Shown here: one piece after another, positions 22,131 to 33,413 of the stretch | Layout: each line of letters starts with the position of its first letter | Position numbering within the stretch: position 1 is the stretch's first letter | Assembly: GCA_949825065.1 (NCBI GenBank) | Contig: OX463838.1 | Location: forward strand, 4,194,251 to 4,258,250 | Direction of reading: 5' to 3' | Length of the DNA: 64,000 bases | Source of the DNA: Odontocerum albicorne | Taxonomy: Eukaryota > Arthropoda > Insecta > Trichoptera > Odontoceridae | Notes under the pieces: model-generated | Databases searched by the model: none | Seen by the model: the letters and a program-made list of their open reading frames with translations, nothing else | What the model was told of the DNA's origin: nothing | Program-made: the position numbers and the translations under genes

Positions 22131-22410
22131 GACGATTTCCGTTGCCTAGTTAGTAAAACGGCTTTCTTACAGCCGGGGACTTGCGGATTCGATTTCCGTT
22201 GGAGACGAAATGTTTTTTTTAGAGGATTCCAGTCTGATATTCATTAAACGTCTCTGTAAGGTCATTCTGGTTGGCTGGAAGATATGTCTACATGATAATA
22301 ATCTAACCTGTTTTTTTAGAGGATTCCAGTCTGATATTCATTAAACGTCTCTGTAAGGTCATTCTGGTTGGTTGGAAGATATTGCTACATGATAATAATC
22401 TAACCTTTAT
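22131..22410 (+). mobile_element. SINE with a 98-bp internal tandem duplication
   Basis: The head has A-box-like 'cctagttagtaaaacgg' and B-box-like 'ggattcgatttccg'. The body block beginning 'tttttttagaggattccagt' is present twice (about 22211-22308 and 22309-22406) with only one or two differences, so the duplication is recent. Confidence 0.65.
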
Positions 22411-23504
22411 ACAAATAAATGTACAATCTAAACTATATACAAATAAATGTACAATATATACAATCACACTACTATATATTGCTTTCGCAGAAATAATAAT
22501 ATTAACACAAAGACAATTAATGTAATATATTATTGTATAACCAACGTTCCCCCTATTTTTTTCATTGTTTGTGTGTGTTTACTTAAATGTGCATGAAAAA
22601 AAGAGGCTCCTTACGGCGCGTGGAATCTATATGGTGTTTCCATGTTCCGCACACACTCAAAGAAAGCAACCTGACAACCCATGATGAAATATCAAATAAA
22701 ATATATAATTGCGCAAAAAAAATATGGTTACAAGTTCATTTCTTTGAGATGTGTGCGGAAGATGGAAACATGTATGCGGACAATTTTTAACAGATGTGCG
22801 GTCACACACTTAGAGGGAATGTTGATTATAACACCGTTTAGTGAGCACTCTCCTCAAGGGCGTTCTAACTCAAGATTCTAACCTGGCATTAGTGACAAAT
22901 TGAAAATATTACAAATCAAATATTTACATATACGTAAGGATAGGAAGATAGTGGCTGCGGTCATTAGATTAGGTATTTCCCTGCATCCGTATATATTCAG
23001 AAATACAGAATTAGGTAGAGATGACAGATCCCTACACATTCCTATCCACACAAACAGCCTTTGCATCATCCACATGCATACAGCTATATATCTGTTTCTC
23101 ATGCTTCTTGCCCATTTCTTCCATTCTTTCCTCGGTATACATCTTACTTACACGTCATTCGTTCCAGGCAACTTCCAGGCAATATAACCTTAGAAAACCA
23201 TAATTTTATTTAAGATATAATAAGACAGATGGGTCAATCTTGCGTTAATTTATTACTTTTACAAAATGCACAACGCATTTTAGTTAGTTACATTTATAGA
23301 ATGGTTATTGTAGAAGATCGCGACAGCAAATGTGGTTTGAAAGGTAAGAGATAATCTATTTTTCGACTGTTATTGAGAGGACAGTTTTAATTTATTAAAT
23401 CTTTGCCACGTCTAATGCGTTTATTTTTTTACGTAATTGGTAGTATTTTTTTAAAATTTGATCAATTACAAATTTAAATACGTCTAAATTTTTTTATTTT
23501 TTTA
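22411..23504. other. AT-rich spacer with one LINE-tail fragment
   Basis: 22825-22885 contains 'agtgagcactctcctcaagg', an inverted piece of the family G tail. The rest shows no gene; short open frames here have no recognisable protein character. Confidence 0.35.
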
Positions 23505-24090
23505 ACACCAATTTCATTACTCACAGTGACTGTCTTTTTGGCTTTAACAGTGATTGTATAAATCATTTTGACTGTCTTTTTGGTGTTGACAGTGATTGTA
23601 TAAATCATTTTGACAGTCTTTTGGGCATTAACAGTGATTGTACGAGTATAAATAATTTTGACTGTGTTTTTGGCTTTAACAGTGATTGTATAAATAATTT
23701 TGATTGACTTTTTGGCTTTAACAGTGACTGTATAGATCATGTTGACTGTCTTTTTGGCTTTAACAGAGATTGTATAAATCATTTTGACTGTCTTTTTGGT
23801 TTTGACAGTTATTGTATAAATAATTTGGCATTTTTTTTTGGCTTTAACAGTGATTGTATAAATCATTTTGACAGTCTTTTTGGCATTAACAGTGATTGTA
23901 TAAATAATTTTGATTGTCTTTTTGGCTTTAACATTGACTGTATAGATCATGTTGACTGTCTTTTTGGCTTTAGCAGTGATTGTATCAATCATTTTGACTG
24001 TCTTTTTGGTTTTAACAGTGATTGTGTAAATCATTTTGACTATCTTTTTGGCTTTAACAGTGATAATAGAAATAATTTTACAAGTATCGT
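23505..24090 (-). repeat. 42-bp minisatellite, about 13 copies, open on both strands
   Basis: Unit 'tgactgtctttttggcttta' plus 'acagtgattgtataaatcattt'. As 42 is a multiple of three, the minus strand stays open for 211 residues (TITVKAKKTVKMIY repeated) and the plus strand for about 110. The open frame follows from the repeat length and the lack of stop words in one unit; there is no sign of a gene around it. Confidence 0.85.
23641..23648 (+). other. TACGAGTA motif, putative excision footprint (supported by paired copies)
   Basis: One unit of the 42-bp minisatellite reads 'cagtgattgTACGAGtataaata' where the others read 'cagtgattgtataaata'. Exactly six extra bases at a TA. Confidence 0.7.
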
Positions 24091-24189
24091 ATGTGGATTG
24101 CTTATACACTCATCCCTCGATTTATGCTATAGATACGTTCCAAGAAAATTCATGTAAATAGAAATTAACAAATTGAGATAAGAAACTTA

Positions 24190-24426
24190 TTGTAATTTAT
24201 TTTTATCAAACACTGTTTATTCCACTTTTTTGTGACGGTATAACCCTACCGGTTTCAAGGCTTTCACCTCATCTTCAGGGGAGCGCAAACAAGACTCCCC
24301 TGTAGATGAGGTGAAAGCCTTGAAACCGGTAGAGTTATACCGTCACAAAAAGTGGAATAAACAGTGTTTGATAAAAACAAATTACAATGTCTTTAAACCT
24401 CCACAACGTTAATGCCTTAACTATAA
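24190..24426. mobile_element. Penelope-like foldback, palindromic copy
   Basis: The left arm ('atcaaacactgtttattcca ... accctaccggtttcaagg ... tcttcaggggagcgc') is followed at once by its inverted copy, ending 'cctccacaacgttaatgcct'. The arms are nearly identical. Confidence 0.65.
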
Positions 24427-25129
24427 TCAACATATAAGAAACTTATATAAAACTGGCAGATTCGTTCTATAATATCGTAATCCGCGTAAATTGAGACTCT
24501 ATACTCACATTAATGTCGAATAAAGGTAGAAAAACGCGTTTATCGAATCTATCAACCACATAAAAGGCAAAGAAAAAGATATTTAATATATTGTAAGTTT
24601 ATCTCTCCGTTTACCTTGACTTCAACGAGAAACATGCTGATTAAGGCGATTGCACAGTCGTCCAGATGTATAATACTTAGACGAAATTATAATGATATGG
24701 AAAAATATTGTCTTCTAATTTTTTTAATCGTGTTTAGTTGAAACCGCGTAAAAAATAAATAGCATAAATCAAGGGATAGGTGCGTATTAAAATATTATAT
24801 GAATAATTAACTAAACCTGTGATCCACATTTAAACCAATTTGATATTTTTTTATACACGTTAGAAAAGAAAAGTCTTGAGTGTCTGTGGTAAACCACATA
24901 ATAACGGGATTTTTTTGTACATGTTTTCATGGGTATCGCCACACTGCTATAATTATTGAAAGCAAGTATTACTTGGAATTATGATATAAAAAATATTAAT
25001 GAATGATTGATAAAATAATCAGCACACCTTTCGATTCGACTCTAGGTCGAAATGGAATTGACTTTTAATTTCAATAATAAAACATCTTTAAAATACAAGA
25101 TATTTTGAATATCCTATAACAATTACAGA
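24427..25129. other. AT-rich spacer, no gene seen
   Basis: Nothing recognised. Confidence 0.4.
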
Positions 25130-25280
25130 CAATACACATGACAAGAAATATACATAATTTGCGAAAAAACAACAGGTAATTTAATTTAGACATACAATTT
25201 TAATGGATCTGGGTTTGTCGCCTTTCAATTGTCGTGTCCCCAGTAAACTAGGCTTTTGTCTGTATCTCACTGAGGATGTT
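25130..25280 (+). repeat. Interspersed repeat E, copy 2
   Basis: Matches copy 1 from 'gacaagaaatatacataatt' to 'ctcactgaggat'. Confidence 0.65.
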
Positions 25281-26285
25281 TAGCAAGAAAAAATAAATCG
25301 ATACTTCTTTCCGATTTTCGATTACACGAAAACAAAACCCCGCTGCAAGTTCTCATCAACCTGACAAACAGTGACACTCAATATAACTGGAAACATCATG
25401 CGGAATCAAACTCTCCACACATCATCACTCCAGAAAGACCCAAATTATTCATCCCATAATATACCGCACACAATCATAAGAATAAAAACAAAAGTAAAAC
25501 CAAAAATTAACCCAAAATGAAACAAAAATAAAACCAAAAATGTTCATCCCATAATATACAGCACACAATCATAAGAATAAAAATAAACACAAGAATAAAC
25601 AGAAACACAAATACAAAACAACCAAAATCAAAACAGCAAAAAGAAACCCATACTCAAGAGCTCACACAAATCTTTTCCACACGTCATTCATCCTGAAAGC
25701 CCAAGTACTCAAAATCCGGCGCAATAGCAACCACGCTGTATAGTTAAAATATACGAATAGGCCAATTCCTTTGAAAAATTACTAAAATCCCAATTTTTTA
25801 GTAGTATGGAACTACAATCAAAATATAAAGACAAACAAACCCCTTATAGATAGTACTACGTAGAACGACTATTTTTTCTCTTTCTATTTTAGCATTTTAT
25901 ACCTCTTAATTTAGGGGAGCGCTCTGCGATAGATTTCAAAACGAGGTCTTATTTGTATTTCTATGTGGTGAAATTTCATCATCCCCACTCTCCAATACGA
26001 GTCATTGTATCATACTATATTTTCGATGTTTACACTATAACATTTGGCCTTATTTCACAGTGGCTATTCCTTCCAACTAACCAGAAATATGTTTAACAGA
26101 CTGTTAGCGAAAACCAGACAAGAATATATTTCTTGAATCTTAGTAAAGATATCTGTTTCACTTCTAGGTGTCATATTTTATTTTATTTTCACCGCTGTTT
26201 TATTTGTAAACTCAAATAAAACAGCGGTGAATACAAAATTTATAAACAGTGGTTTAATATCATTATTAAAAAAATAGAATATATA
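25281..26285. other. Spacer with an A-rich duplicated block and a perfect hairpin
   Basis: 'tcccataatatac' plus 'cgcacacaatcataagaata' occurs near 25450 and again near 25545. At 26189-26230 an 18-bp arm 'tcaccgctgttttatttg' is followed, after six bases, by its exact reverse complement. No gene is seen. Confidence 0.45.
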
Positions 26286-26829
26286 TTGGGTGTTAATATA
26301 AGTTGTGTCCGTTTTATTCAAATTTAAAAAAAATGAGCACCAAAAGTAAAACAAAATGGTAAAAGTTATACGTCATTCGAAAGAAAATTTTTTGCTCTAC
26401 AAGATGTTGTGTTTGCTTTTACGTTACATATATTATTTTATTTGATTACAAGCCTTCAAAATGGAATGTCAAGTAGACGAAAGTGAGCATTTTCGACACC
26501 TCCTTCTGTTCGCGTACAATCGAGGGAATAAAGCTGCTCGCGATATTTGCGAAGTGTACGGTGAAGATGCTATGAATGAAAGGACAGCTCGTCGATGGTT
26601 TTTGCGTTTCAAAGACGGTAATTTCGACCTGAAATACATGGAGCATTCCGGACGGTCAGTGGACTTCGATGAGGACCGCTTAAACCATATTATTCATGAA
26701 GATCCCCTTACAACCACCGTAGAATTGGCTGAGCTGATGAATTGTAGTCACATGACTGTATACCGCTATTTTGGTGCTCATTTTTAAATTTGAAAAAAAA
26801 AAACGGACACAGCTTATGTTAACACCTAA
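26286..26829 (+). mobile_element. Mariner deletion derivative (544 bp) with long inverted ends
   Basis: Ends TTGGGTGTTAATATAAGTTG and, from the other strand, TTAGGTGTTAACATAAGCTG, flanked by TA (26284-26285, 26830-26831). The match extends inward through 'caaatttaaaaa' and 'atgagcaccaaaa', about 60 bp in total. Confidence 0.8.
26461..26787 (+). pseudogene. Mariner transposase N-terminal DNA-binding fragment
   Basis: A clean 108-codon frame: HFRHLLLFAYNRGNKAARDI, then VYGEDAMNERTARRWFLRFK, then DEDRLNHIIHEDPLTTTVEL and MNCSHMTVYRYFG. These are the two helix-turn-helix motifs of the mariner paired-like domain (about residues 10-50 and 70-105). The frame runs straight into the right inverted end, so the whole catalytic domain is missing. 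The open frame is undamaged, so a stand-alone DNA-binding peptide could still be made if transcribed. Confidence 0.8.
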
Positions 26830-26831
26830 TA

Positions 26832-27469
26832 TTTTTAAATCTTGGTTCCAACGGAAATCAAACCCGTAGCTCCAGATTGAACAACAGGTATTTTTTCAAC
26901 AAGTTTTCGTTGATTTTTTTTTCGTACATTTAAATTTATAAAATGAATTATTAGAGAGCTCAATAATTTCTTTAGTGTAAGTCTTGTGCGTATCTTTAAG
27001 TTTTACAACCTTATATCAATAGTTAATTAGGTAAATATATATTTTTGGAGAGTCTACGTTTGGTAGAAATAAATAAACAAAAGGCCCATGAATATTCAAC
27101 AAATTCATTAGCGAAAGACGAACTTCGTCAGCTTAACGGGCAATTAATAAAATTTGTCTAATGTGACATCAAGCGTCCCAAATTGGGCGTCTCTTTACGA
27201 AAACAAATAAAACGGCCCCGGCACACAATGCAAAGCAATTTGCAAATAAAGCTCAAATTAATTACGCAAATTCCTTCCTTATCTTAGTTACTTACACGGT
27301 TGTAAGAAACTTACTGTCAGTGGTGGCTTTATTATTTTTCGCTTAAATTTCAAACACGTTTTTTTTTTTTAATTAATTTATTTTTTAATACATGACGTTA
27401 TAAATAGTAATAAAATGCACAATATCGGCGTCTTAATACTCGTAGCATTTTTTTTAATATTAATTTTAT
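26832..27469. other. AT-rich spacer, no gene seen
   Basis: No coding frame recognised. A TACTCGTA motif lies at 27437-27444. Confidence 0.4.
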
Positions 27470-27625
27470 TTATTTTACACGTGACAAGAAATATACATAA
27501 TTGGCGAAAAAAACAACAGGCAATTTGATTTGAACACACAATTTTATTGGGTCTGTGTTTGTTGCCTTTCATTTATCGTGTCCTTAGTAAACTAGGCTTT
27601 TGCCTGTAACTCACTGAGGACAGCT
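27470..27625 (+). repeat. Interspersed repeat E, copy 3
   Basis: Matches copies 1 and 2 over the full 150 bp, most closely in 'agtaaactaggcttttgcct'. Confidence 0.65.
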
Positions 27626-27740
27626 AACGATGCTCTTATTTCTCGTTCTATAATGAATATTAAACAAAAATATATTATATAATTCACAGCCTATAAGTAA
27701 AATATATTAATTTATTTTTCCAGATTTTATAAAGGGACAT

Positions 27741-28312
27741 ATGATTCTTCTTCTCAATGGCTCCATCCCAACTCACTGTCTGCGAAGACGTATGCTCTTT
27801 TGTCCCGGAATACGTCCCCCAGGTCGTGCCTCTGCAACAGGTTATCTTTTTGCACCACCCATGAATACTTTGGTCTTCATCTGGTTGTTATTCGAGGAAG
27901 ATCCATGGAGATTGCCTGGTTCACAATATGATCGGGTGCTCTGCGTCCAACGTGCCCATACCATCTCAATCGCCTCTCATCCATCTTACTGTTGATGTCT
28001 GTAACACCTAGGCTTCCACGAATGCGTGAGCTTTTTATTTTGTCTCTTAGGGACACACCATCTTAGCATGCGCATTTTAGCTGTTTCTAGTTGCCTAGAG
28101 TAAGAGTGATACATCGTCCAGCATTCGGAGCTATAGAGGAGTGCGGGTCTGACAATCGTTTGGTATACTTTTCCTTTTAACTTTACTGGCATTTTCGGAT
28201 CACATAGAACTCCCGTCATTGATCTAAACTTCATCCTTTCATCACTAACTCTATGTGTTACATCTGCTGCACATCCTCCATCGTTATGGATGAGTGACAT
28301 ATGATTCAACAT
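27741..28312 (-). pseudogene. Non-LTR family A 3' end, longest upstream extension
   Basis: The minus strand opens with MLNHMSLIHNDGGCAADVTH, then RMKFRSMTGVLCDPKMPVKL, KGKVYQTIVRPALLYSSECW and RQLETAKMRMLRW. These are the region just after the reverse transcriptase fingers/palm and the C-terminal module. A frame shift near 28075 and a deletion near 27788 break the reading frame. Confidence 0.75.
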
Positions 28313-29104
28313 TGGAAATATTTACGGATTATTTTACCCTTAATACGAGTATACAGATCATTTCCCTTCATCAGTACAATAATTAGACAATGCGCTAAAG
28401 CAGTTTTGTTCCAGTATATTTCTCCATGTTTTAATAATTATAATAATAAAATAACAATTTATAAAGTGCCGTTTAACTAGGGATCCTTATTCATCCCCCC
28501 TATTATTGACTGATTAAAAAAAATGGTGTAAGGATTGAAATGGGGGGGGGGTGGTAGTTTATAGTATCAAAAAGAAGTGTGGCTTTATATTTATTTTTGA
28601 TACTTTTAAATCATTTTAATTACATCACCATAATAACATAAATTTTATTTTTCGTTGTACAAAAAAAAAATCAAATAGAATTTGAAACTTATATTTATCA
28701 TTCTGTGGACGAGCATATTCCAATTCCCACCATGCCACTTAAAACATATTAATTAATTTCTTCAGAATTTATTGAGAATAACACATGTTTTTATTATTGA
28801 CAATAGTTATGTATTCTGAAACCTCTAAAACACATATCAATTCCTTATATCACTATAACCATTGGATAATGCGCTGTTAACGTTTTGTTTCGATTAATAC
28901 CAAACGCTTTATTGTTTTATGTTCAATTCTGATTCATTAAAAAAAACGTTTGACTTATAGACAAAGTTTAAAAATCAACTCCATAGAAGATTTTAAGAAT
29001 TCATATTAATTTATATTTAATTTTGTAAACAACTTTATCAATCAGTTTCAACATCCTACTTATGAGAAGAAAAAAAAGTGTAATATACAAAAATCCTCCC
29101 TGTC
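28313..29104. other. AT-rich spacer, no gene seen
   Basis: Only low-complexity tracts (for example a G run near 28542) and a TACGAGTA at 28344-28351. Confidence 0.4.
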
Positions 29105-29282
29105 AAAGATGATATGATGAATGTCTTCCAAACGGGGGTTTCGTGGAACCCGAATTAACACTCTGATATTTTAAAAAAAGTGTTCCTGCCTTTCACTTCG
29201 CAAGAGATAGCCACATGGCAATAAGCCTTCGAGGCTATATTGTAAATCAAGAAAGCGTAAAACAATAATGTAATTTTTAGGA
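29105..29282 (+). mobile_element. Degenerate SINE
   Basis: Keeps 'tcttccaaacgggggtttcg', the body 'tgatattttaaaaaaagtgt' and the tail 'agccacatggcaataagcc'. Confidence 0.45.
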
Positions 29283-29329
29283 CCAAAAAAATATTTGTTT
29301 TCTTTATATTCGAAACAAAAATCATTACG

Positions 29330-29545
29330 ACCTCCGTAGTCTAGTTGGTATGACGCCTGCCTTCCATCCCGGAGGTTGCGGGCTCAAATCCCGCTGGAAA
29401 CTAGATTGTTTAAAAGGATTTCAGTCTGGTTTTCACTCAACGCCGCGTTTACATATTTCTGGTTGACAATAAGTCCACCAGTTGGCAACAAGGCAATAAG
29501 TCCACCAGGCTGTACTGTATACAACAAAAGTGTAATACAATAAGA
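29330..29545 (+). mobile_element. tRNA-derived SINE, well preserved
   Basis: Complete order: 'gacctccgtagtctagttgg' (A box), 'ggttgcgggctcaaatcccg' (B box), 'aaaaggatttcagtctggtt', and the tail with 'ataagtccaccag' occurring twice, ending 'caacaaaagtgtaatacaat'. Confidence 0.7.
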
Positions 29546-30384
29546 GTTCGTTTTTCAGGAAGTCTTATTAAACAACAAAATTAATTTTAACTAGTACAGA
29601 AAAGAACTTGTTTCGACCAAAAGAAGTGTCGCCTCTGGCCTTAGAATTATATGTACTTACGAAAACACTCTGCTGCTGCAATTACAGAAGATTTATATGA
29701 GGTAGCAGCATACTAGACGGTGCGATGGTTCGTTTTAATTTTCTATAACACTGGATTTTAAAATCAGATACGTTAATAAGTCTTCAGACAGGGATCGACA
29801 AACAGTCGATCGCGAACGTCTCAATTGTGCTGGCTGCAAGCTTTTATTTGATTAAGTAAATTTTATTTAATTTTATTTATACACTATCTATAAAGAAGAG
29901 TTTAAAATTTTCAGTCTTCTTTTGGACTAGAAAAAATTAAAAAAACTTTGTTAGAAATTTCTAGACTTTTTGTTTGAAACCATTAAAAACTTATATTTAT
30001 ACTTTTTAAGTATAATACAATTTTGGTTATTTGGAGGCTATAAAATATAGTTTATACACTAGTATCTTAATTTATAAATAATTTTCTGCTTTTACAATAC
30101 ATGTTTATCATACAATGTCTAAATATCTTTCACCAAACATAAACACTTTAAATTGATTACTTTCAATTTGTGGTATCTTTTGAAACTAAAATAAGCCTCG
30201 AAGCTTTAAAAACAAATCAATTACTATGATTCAGAGCAATGCAGAAACAGTTATAAGAAGAAAAAACATATTTATGTATTATTTTCAGAATATTTTGTAC
30301 ACTTTAATTTAACAGAATCTAAATGAAAATAAAAAACATATCCCAGCAGTTATATTCCACATAAGGCAATGCGTTTTTTTTAAG
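29546..30384. other. AT-rich spacer, no gene seen
   Basis: Nothing recognised. Confidence 0.4.
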
Positions 30385-30660
30385 ATTAAACAATCTTATT
30401 GAATACATGCGTGAATAAAATAAATGTTTTAAGTAAGACCATGAAATGAGTTTAAAGATGGTTTGGATATGTAGAGAGAATGAATTATAAAAAAATACTA
30501 AGTGAATATAAAAGTTAGAAGTGCAAGGTGTACGTGGAAGAGGTAGACCAAGGAAAACGTGACTGGATAATATGGACCAGATTTTGAAAGAAGGTAAAGG
30601 GAGAAATATGAATAATATATTATAGTGTGCATGACGTGATGCTTGGATAAAAAAATATTG
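30385..30660 (+). pseudogene. Non-LTR family B 3' end, clearest copy
   Basis: In mixed frames the plus strand reads RWFGYVERMNYKK, then VRGRGRPRKT, LDNMDQILKEGKGRNMNNI and a closing DAWI. The words 'GHVERMN' and 'RGRPRK' are typical of non-LTR C-termini. Several stops are present. Confidence 0.6.
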
Positions 30661-31311
30661 GGGATTTTTTCTCGGTGTAATAATATGTATAAGTATGTAT
30701 GTAACAATCTTAATTTGATTTATTTTCAAAATATCTCTTTTCGCTTAAAAGTTTACCGACCCCTGTTTTGGTTGATATCAAATACTGAGTTAGTTATTTT
30801 GCTATCATTAGTAGTTTTAGATTCTAGTCTAACTAAGATTAATGTTGATAGATGTTGATTTTTCAGACTGAAAATCAAACAGAATAATTGCTGAAAGAAG
30901 ATATAGTTAATTAGAAGAGAATTTTTTTTTATAACGTGATACAAAATTGTGAAAACTATATTGTTTTAATTAGAGAACGTTGTAAACACGATGGCCAAAA
31001 TTTTAGAAATTCGCATTCATTTAAATTAACAATTTTTATTAGTTGTATACCATATATATTTGGAAGGTTATAGTGAAATTAAATTAACATAGAAAATAAA
31101 TCACATTTATTTAAGCAATCATAAGTGGCACCAAGAATAAGGGTTGATGAGACATGAATATGATTGATTTTTTTGTAAACACATATATGAGTATTAAATA
31201 TATTTTCTCAATTTAAATGAGAATTAATAAGTAAAATAAAATTGAAAATAAAAATTTTAATATTTGAAACAATGGTATGGACGTTAAAAATAGAAATTTG
31301 ATATTCAAATG
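30661..31311. other. AT-rich spacer, no gene seen
   Basis: Nothing recognised. Confidence 0.4.
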
Positions 31312-31313
31312 TA

Positions 31314-32237
31314 CGAGAGTCATCCAGAAACTAAGGTTACAAGGGCTCCTAAGGCCGGAGGATTTTTTTCGTTTCAAATTTGGTGCACCTGGCATGTAGG
31401 GGGGATCCTAACGGTCAGTTTGTTTGGTCCCACGTGTTTGTCGGCCATTTTGTTCAGTAACAGTAAATTCTTCCGATGGAGAGGTCGTCGTGCGCTCCCG
31501 CTAACTCTCGTCCGTACGAGACTCGCGCGGTCATCAGTTTTGACTTTGCAGAATAATACCGCCGCGACTATCCATCGAAAGCTCGTGGAAGTTTATGGAA
31601 GTGATGTGATGAGTCGACAACATGTCACGAAGTGGGTTAGGTTGTTCAGAGAAGGCCGTACTGATACTTACGACGGGGCAAGGCAGTGATTTCTGAGGAA
31701 TTTGTGCAAAAAATTGAAGTACAAGTGCGAAATGACCGCTGTGTGACACTCGACGACCTTCACGAAGAATTTCCTGATATTTCTCGAAGTTTCCTTGGTG
31801 ATATTGTGTCGGAAAAACTTGGTTACAAGAAGTTGTGTGCGAGATGGGTGCCCAGAATGCTCACACCGGAGCACCGTCAAAATCGCGTGACCGCCGCGCG
31901 TGAATTTTTGGATTATTTTGCACAGGAGGAAGAAGCTTTTCTGGACTCGATCGTGACGGGGGATGAGACGTGGGTGTGTCACTATACCCCAAAACTTTTT
32001 CAACGATCAATAGGTCGAGGAAACTGTGAAGAAGTGGCTGAAAGAGCTGGCGGCGGAGGTCTATGACACTGGCATACAAAAGCTGGTGCCCCGAATACAG
32101 AAATGTCTCGAGCTCGACGGCGATTACGTTGAAAAATAGTTTAATATATTTGTGAAGTATCCTTTGAATTTTAATGAAATACAAGCATTTTTCGTTCCTA
32201 CATAAATGTTGTAACCTTACTTTCTGGATGACCCTCG
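31314..32237 (+). mobile_element. Mariner-like element, internally deleted (924 bp), CGAG ends
   Basis: Inverted ends CGAGAGTCATCCAGAAACTA and its near reverse complement, with TA flanks (31312-31313, 32238-32239). Almost the same size as the element at 16351, but here the deletion removes the catalytic C-terminal half. Confidence 0.85.
31530..32137 (+). pseudogene. Mariner transposase with central catalytic deletion
   Basis: Begins in one frame (TIHRKLVEVYGSDVMSRQHV, TKWVRLFREGRTD), shifts near 31686 and continues VISEEFVQKIEVQVRNDRCV to VTGDETWVCHYTP, which carries the first catalytic Asp intact. It then jumps to the last C-terminal helix (EEVAERAGG in one frame; VPRIQKCLELDGDYVEK and a stop in another). 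The second and third Asp motifs are missing. Confidence 0.85.
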
Positions 32238-32307
32238 TATATTAAAATCCCTAATGAAAAACGACAAATTTATTAGAAGATACGACTTGAATCACAAAAG
32301 TTTCACT

Positions 32308-32540
32308 ATGTTTATTCCATTCATATGTTGTTTAGTTATGTTTATTTCATACATATGTTGTTTAATTATATTTATTTCATACATATGTTGTTTAATTATG
32401 TTTATTTCATACATATGTTGTTTAATTATGTTTATTTCATACATATGTTGTTTAATTATGTTTATTTCATACATATGTTGTTTAATTATGTTTATTTCAT
32501 ACATATGTTGTTTAATTATGTTTATTACCTACATACATTA
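32308..32540. repeat. 30-bp minisatellite, eight copies, open on both strands
   Basis: Unit 'tttaattatgtttatttcat' plus 'acatatgttg'. The 30-bp period keeps frames open on both strands: CCLIMFISYI (plus) and MYEINIIKQH (minus). Middle units are identical, so the array is young or homogenised. Confidence 0.9.
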
Positions 32541-32984
32541 TTTAATCGTACATTCATTTATTTTCAATAGATTTTTCATAACTTTTCATAAGTGGTAAAA
32601 TGAAAATATTTTAACACTACATATTTTCACTGTTAATTAAGTTATTAACTAAACATTTTCACAGTAAATTCAATAATTAACTCAACATTTTCACACTGAA
32701 TTGAGTAATTAACTAAATTCATTATTTGGTAACATTGATTTTTCTAACATTTGCCAATAATTAATTACCTACTTATTATCTTGAATCATTGTTAGAAATT
32801 ACGGTTATAAGTCAAGTTATCAAAATGAAAATAGTGAAAAATTATATTAAAACTATTTTTAAATAAAAAATATATCTCAAGCCCAATTTCTTTGGGTAGA
32901 CAGAGAGAACAGAGTGCCAAATACTCTATGACAACATACTTTCTTTGCCTCCTTCGATACATATTTTTAAACAATTAATTTTAT
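32541..32984. other. AT-rich spacer with short repeats
   Basis: The word 'attaactaaacattttcaca' recurs with changes three times around 32630-32720. No gene. Confidence 0.4.
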
Positions 32985-33245
32985 TTCTCTACTTCGTAAC
33001 CTTTCCTTCTTTTAACATTTCATTAATTTGATCTAACCATACTTTTTTCGGTCATCTTCTACCCTAACTACCACTTTTGCTTGCATTATAAAGTTGTTAA
33101 GTCAATCTTTTGTCACCTATCTGTTCAGCAAACTCTGTCTTTTTTCTCAAACCGTTAGAAATCTGTTCTACTTGTAAATTTTTTAAATCAGTCTATTTTC
33201 TCAATTCGTCAAAAATATCCAAACCAACTCAACGAGATAATTTTT
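32985..33245 (-). repeat. Non-LTR family B fragment, strongly decayed
   Basis: Landmarks 'ttccttcttttaacatttca' and 'tctaaccatacttttttcgg' match the family in order on the minus strand. Confidence 0.4.
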
Positions 33246-33413
33246 CCCCTACTTTAAACTTAACTTTTTAGTATAAAAGTGATGGATAACATACGTAAAC
33301 AGCCTTTCTGTAATAAGTGTATAATTTTTTTTGTTGTTATGGCACAGAGCGAATAAATTCCTTTACAAATAAAATGAAGAATTTTTTCATATATTCTTCT
33401 TCCCAGTGTCATG

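Noticed and set aside
23474..24109. 211-codon frame on the minus strand as a real protein gene
   Set aside because: It is fully explained by a 42-bp tandem repeat without stop words; no start context, splice site or non-repeat coding sequence supports it.
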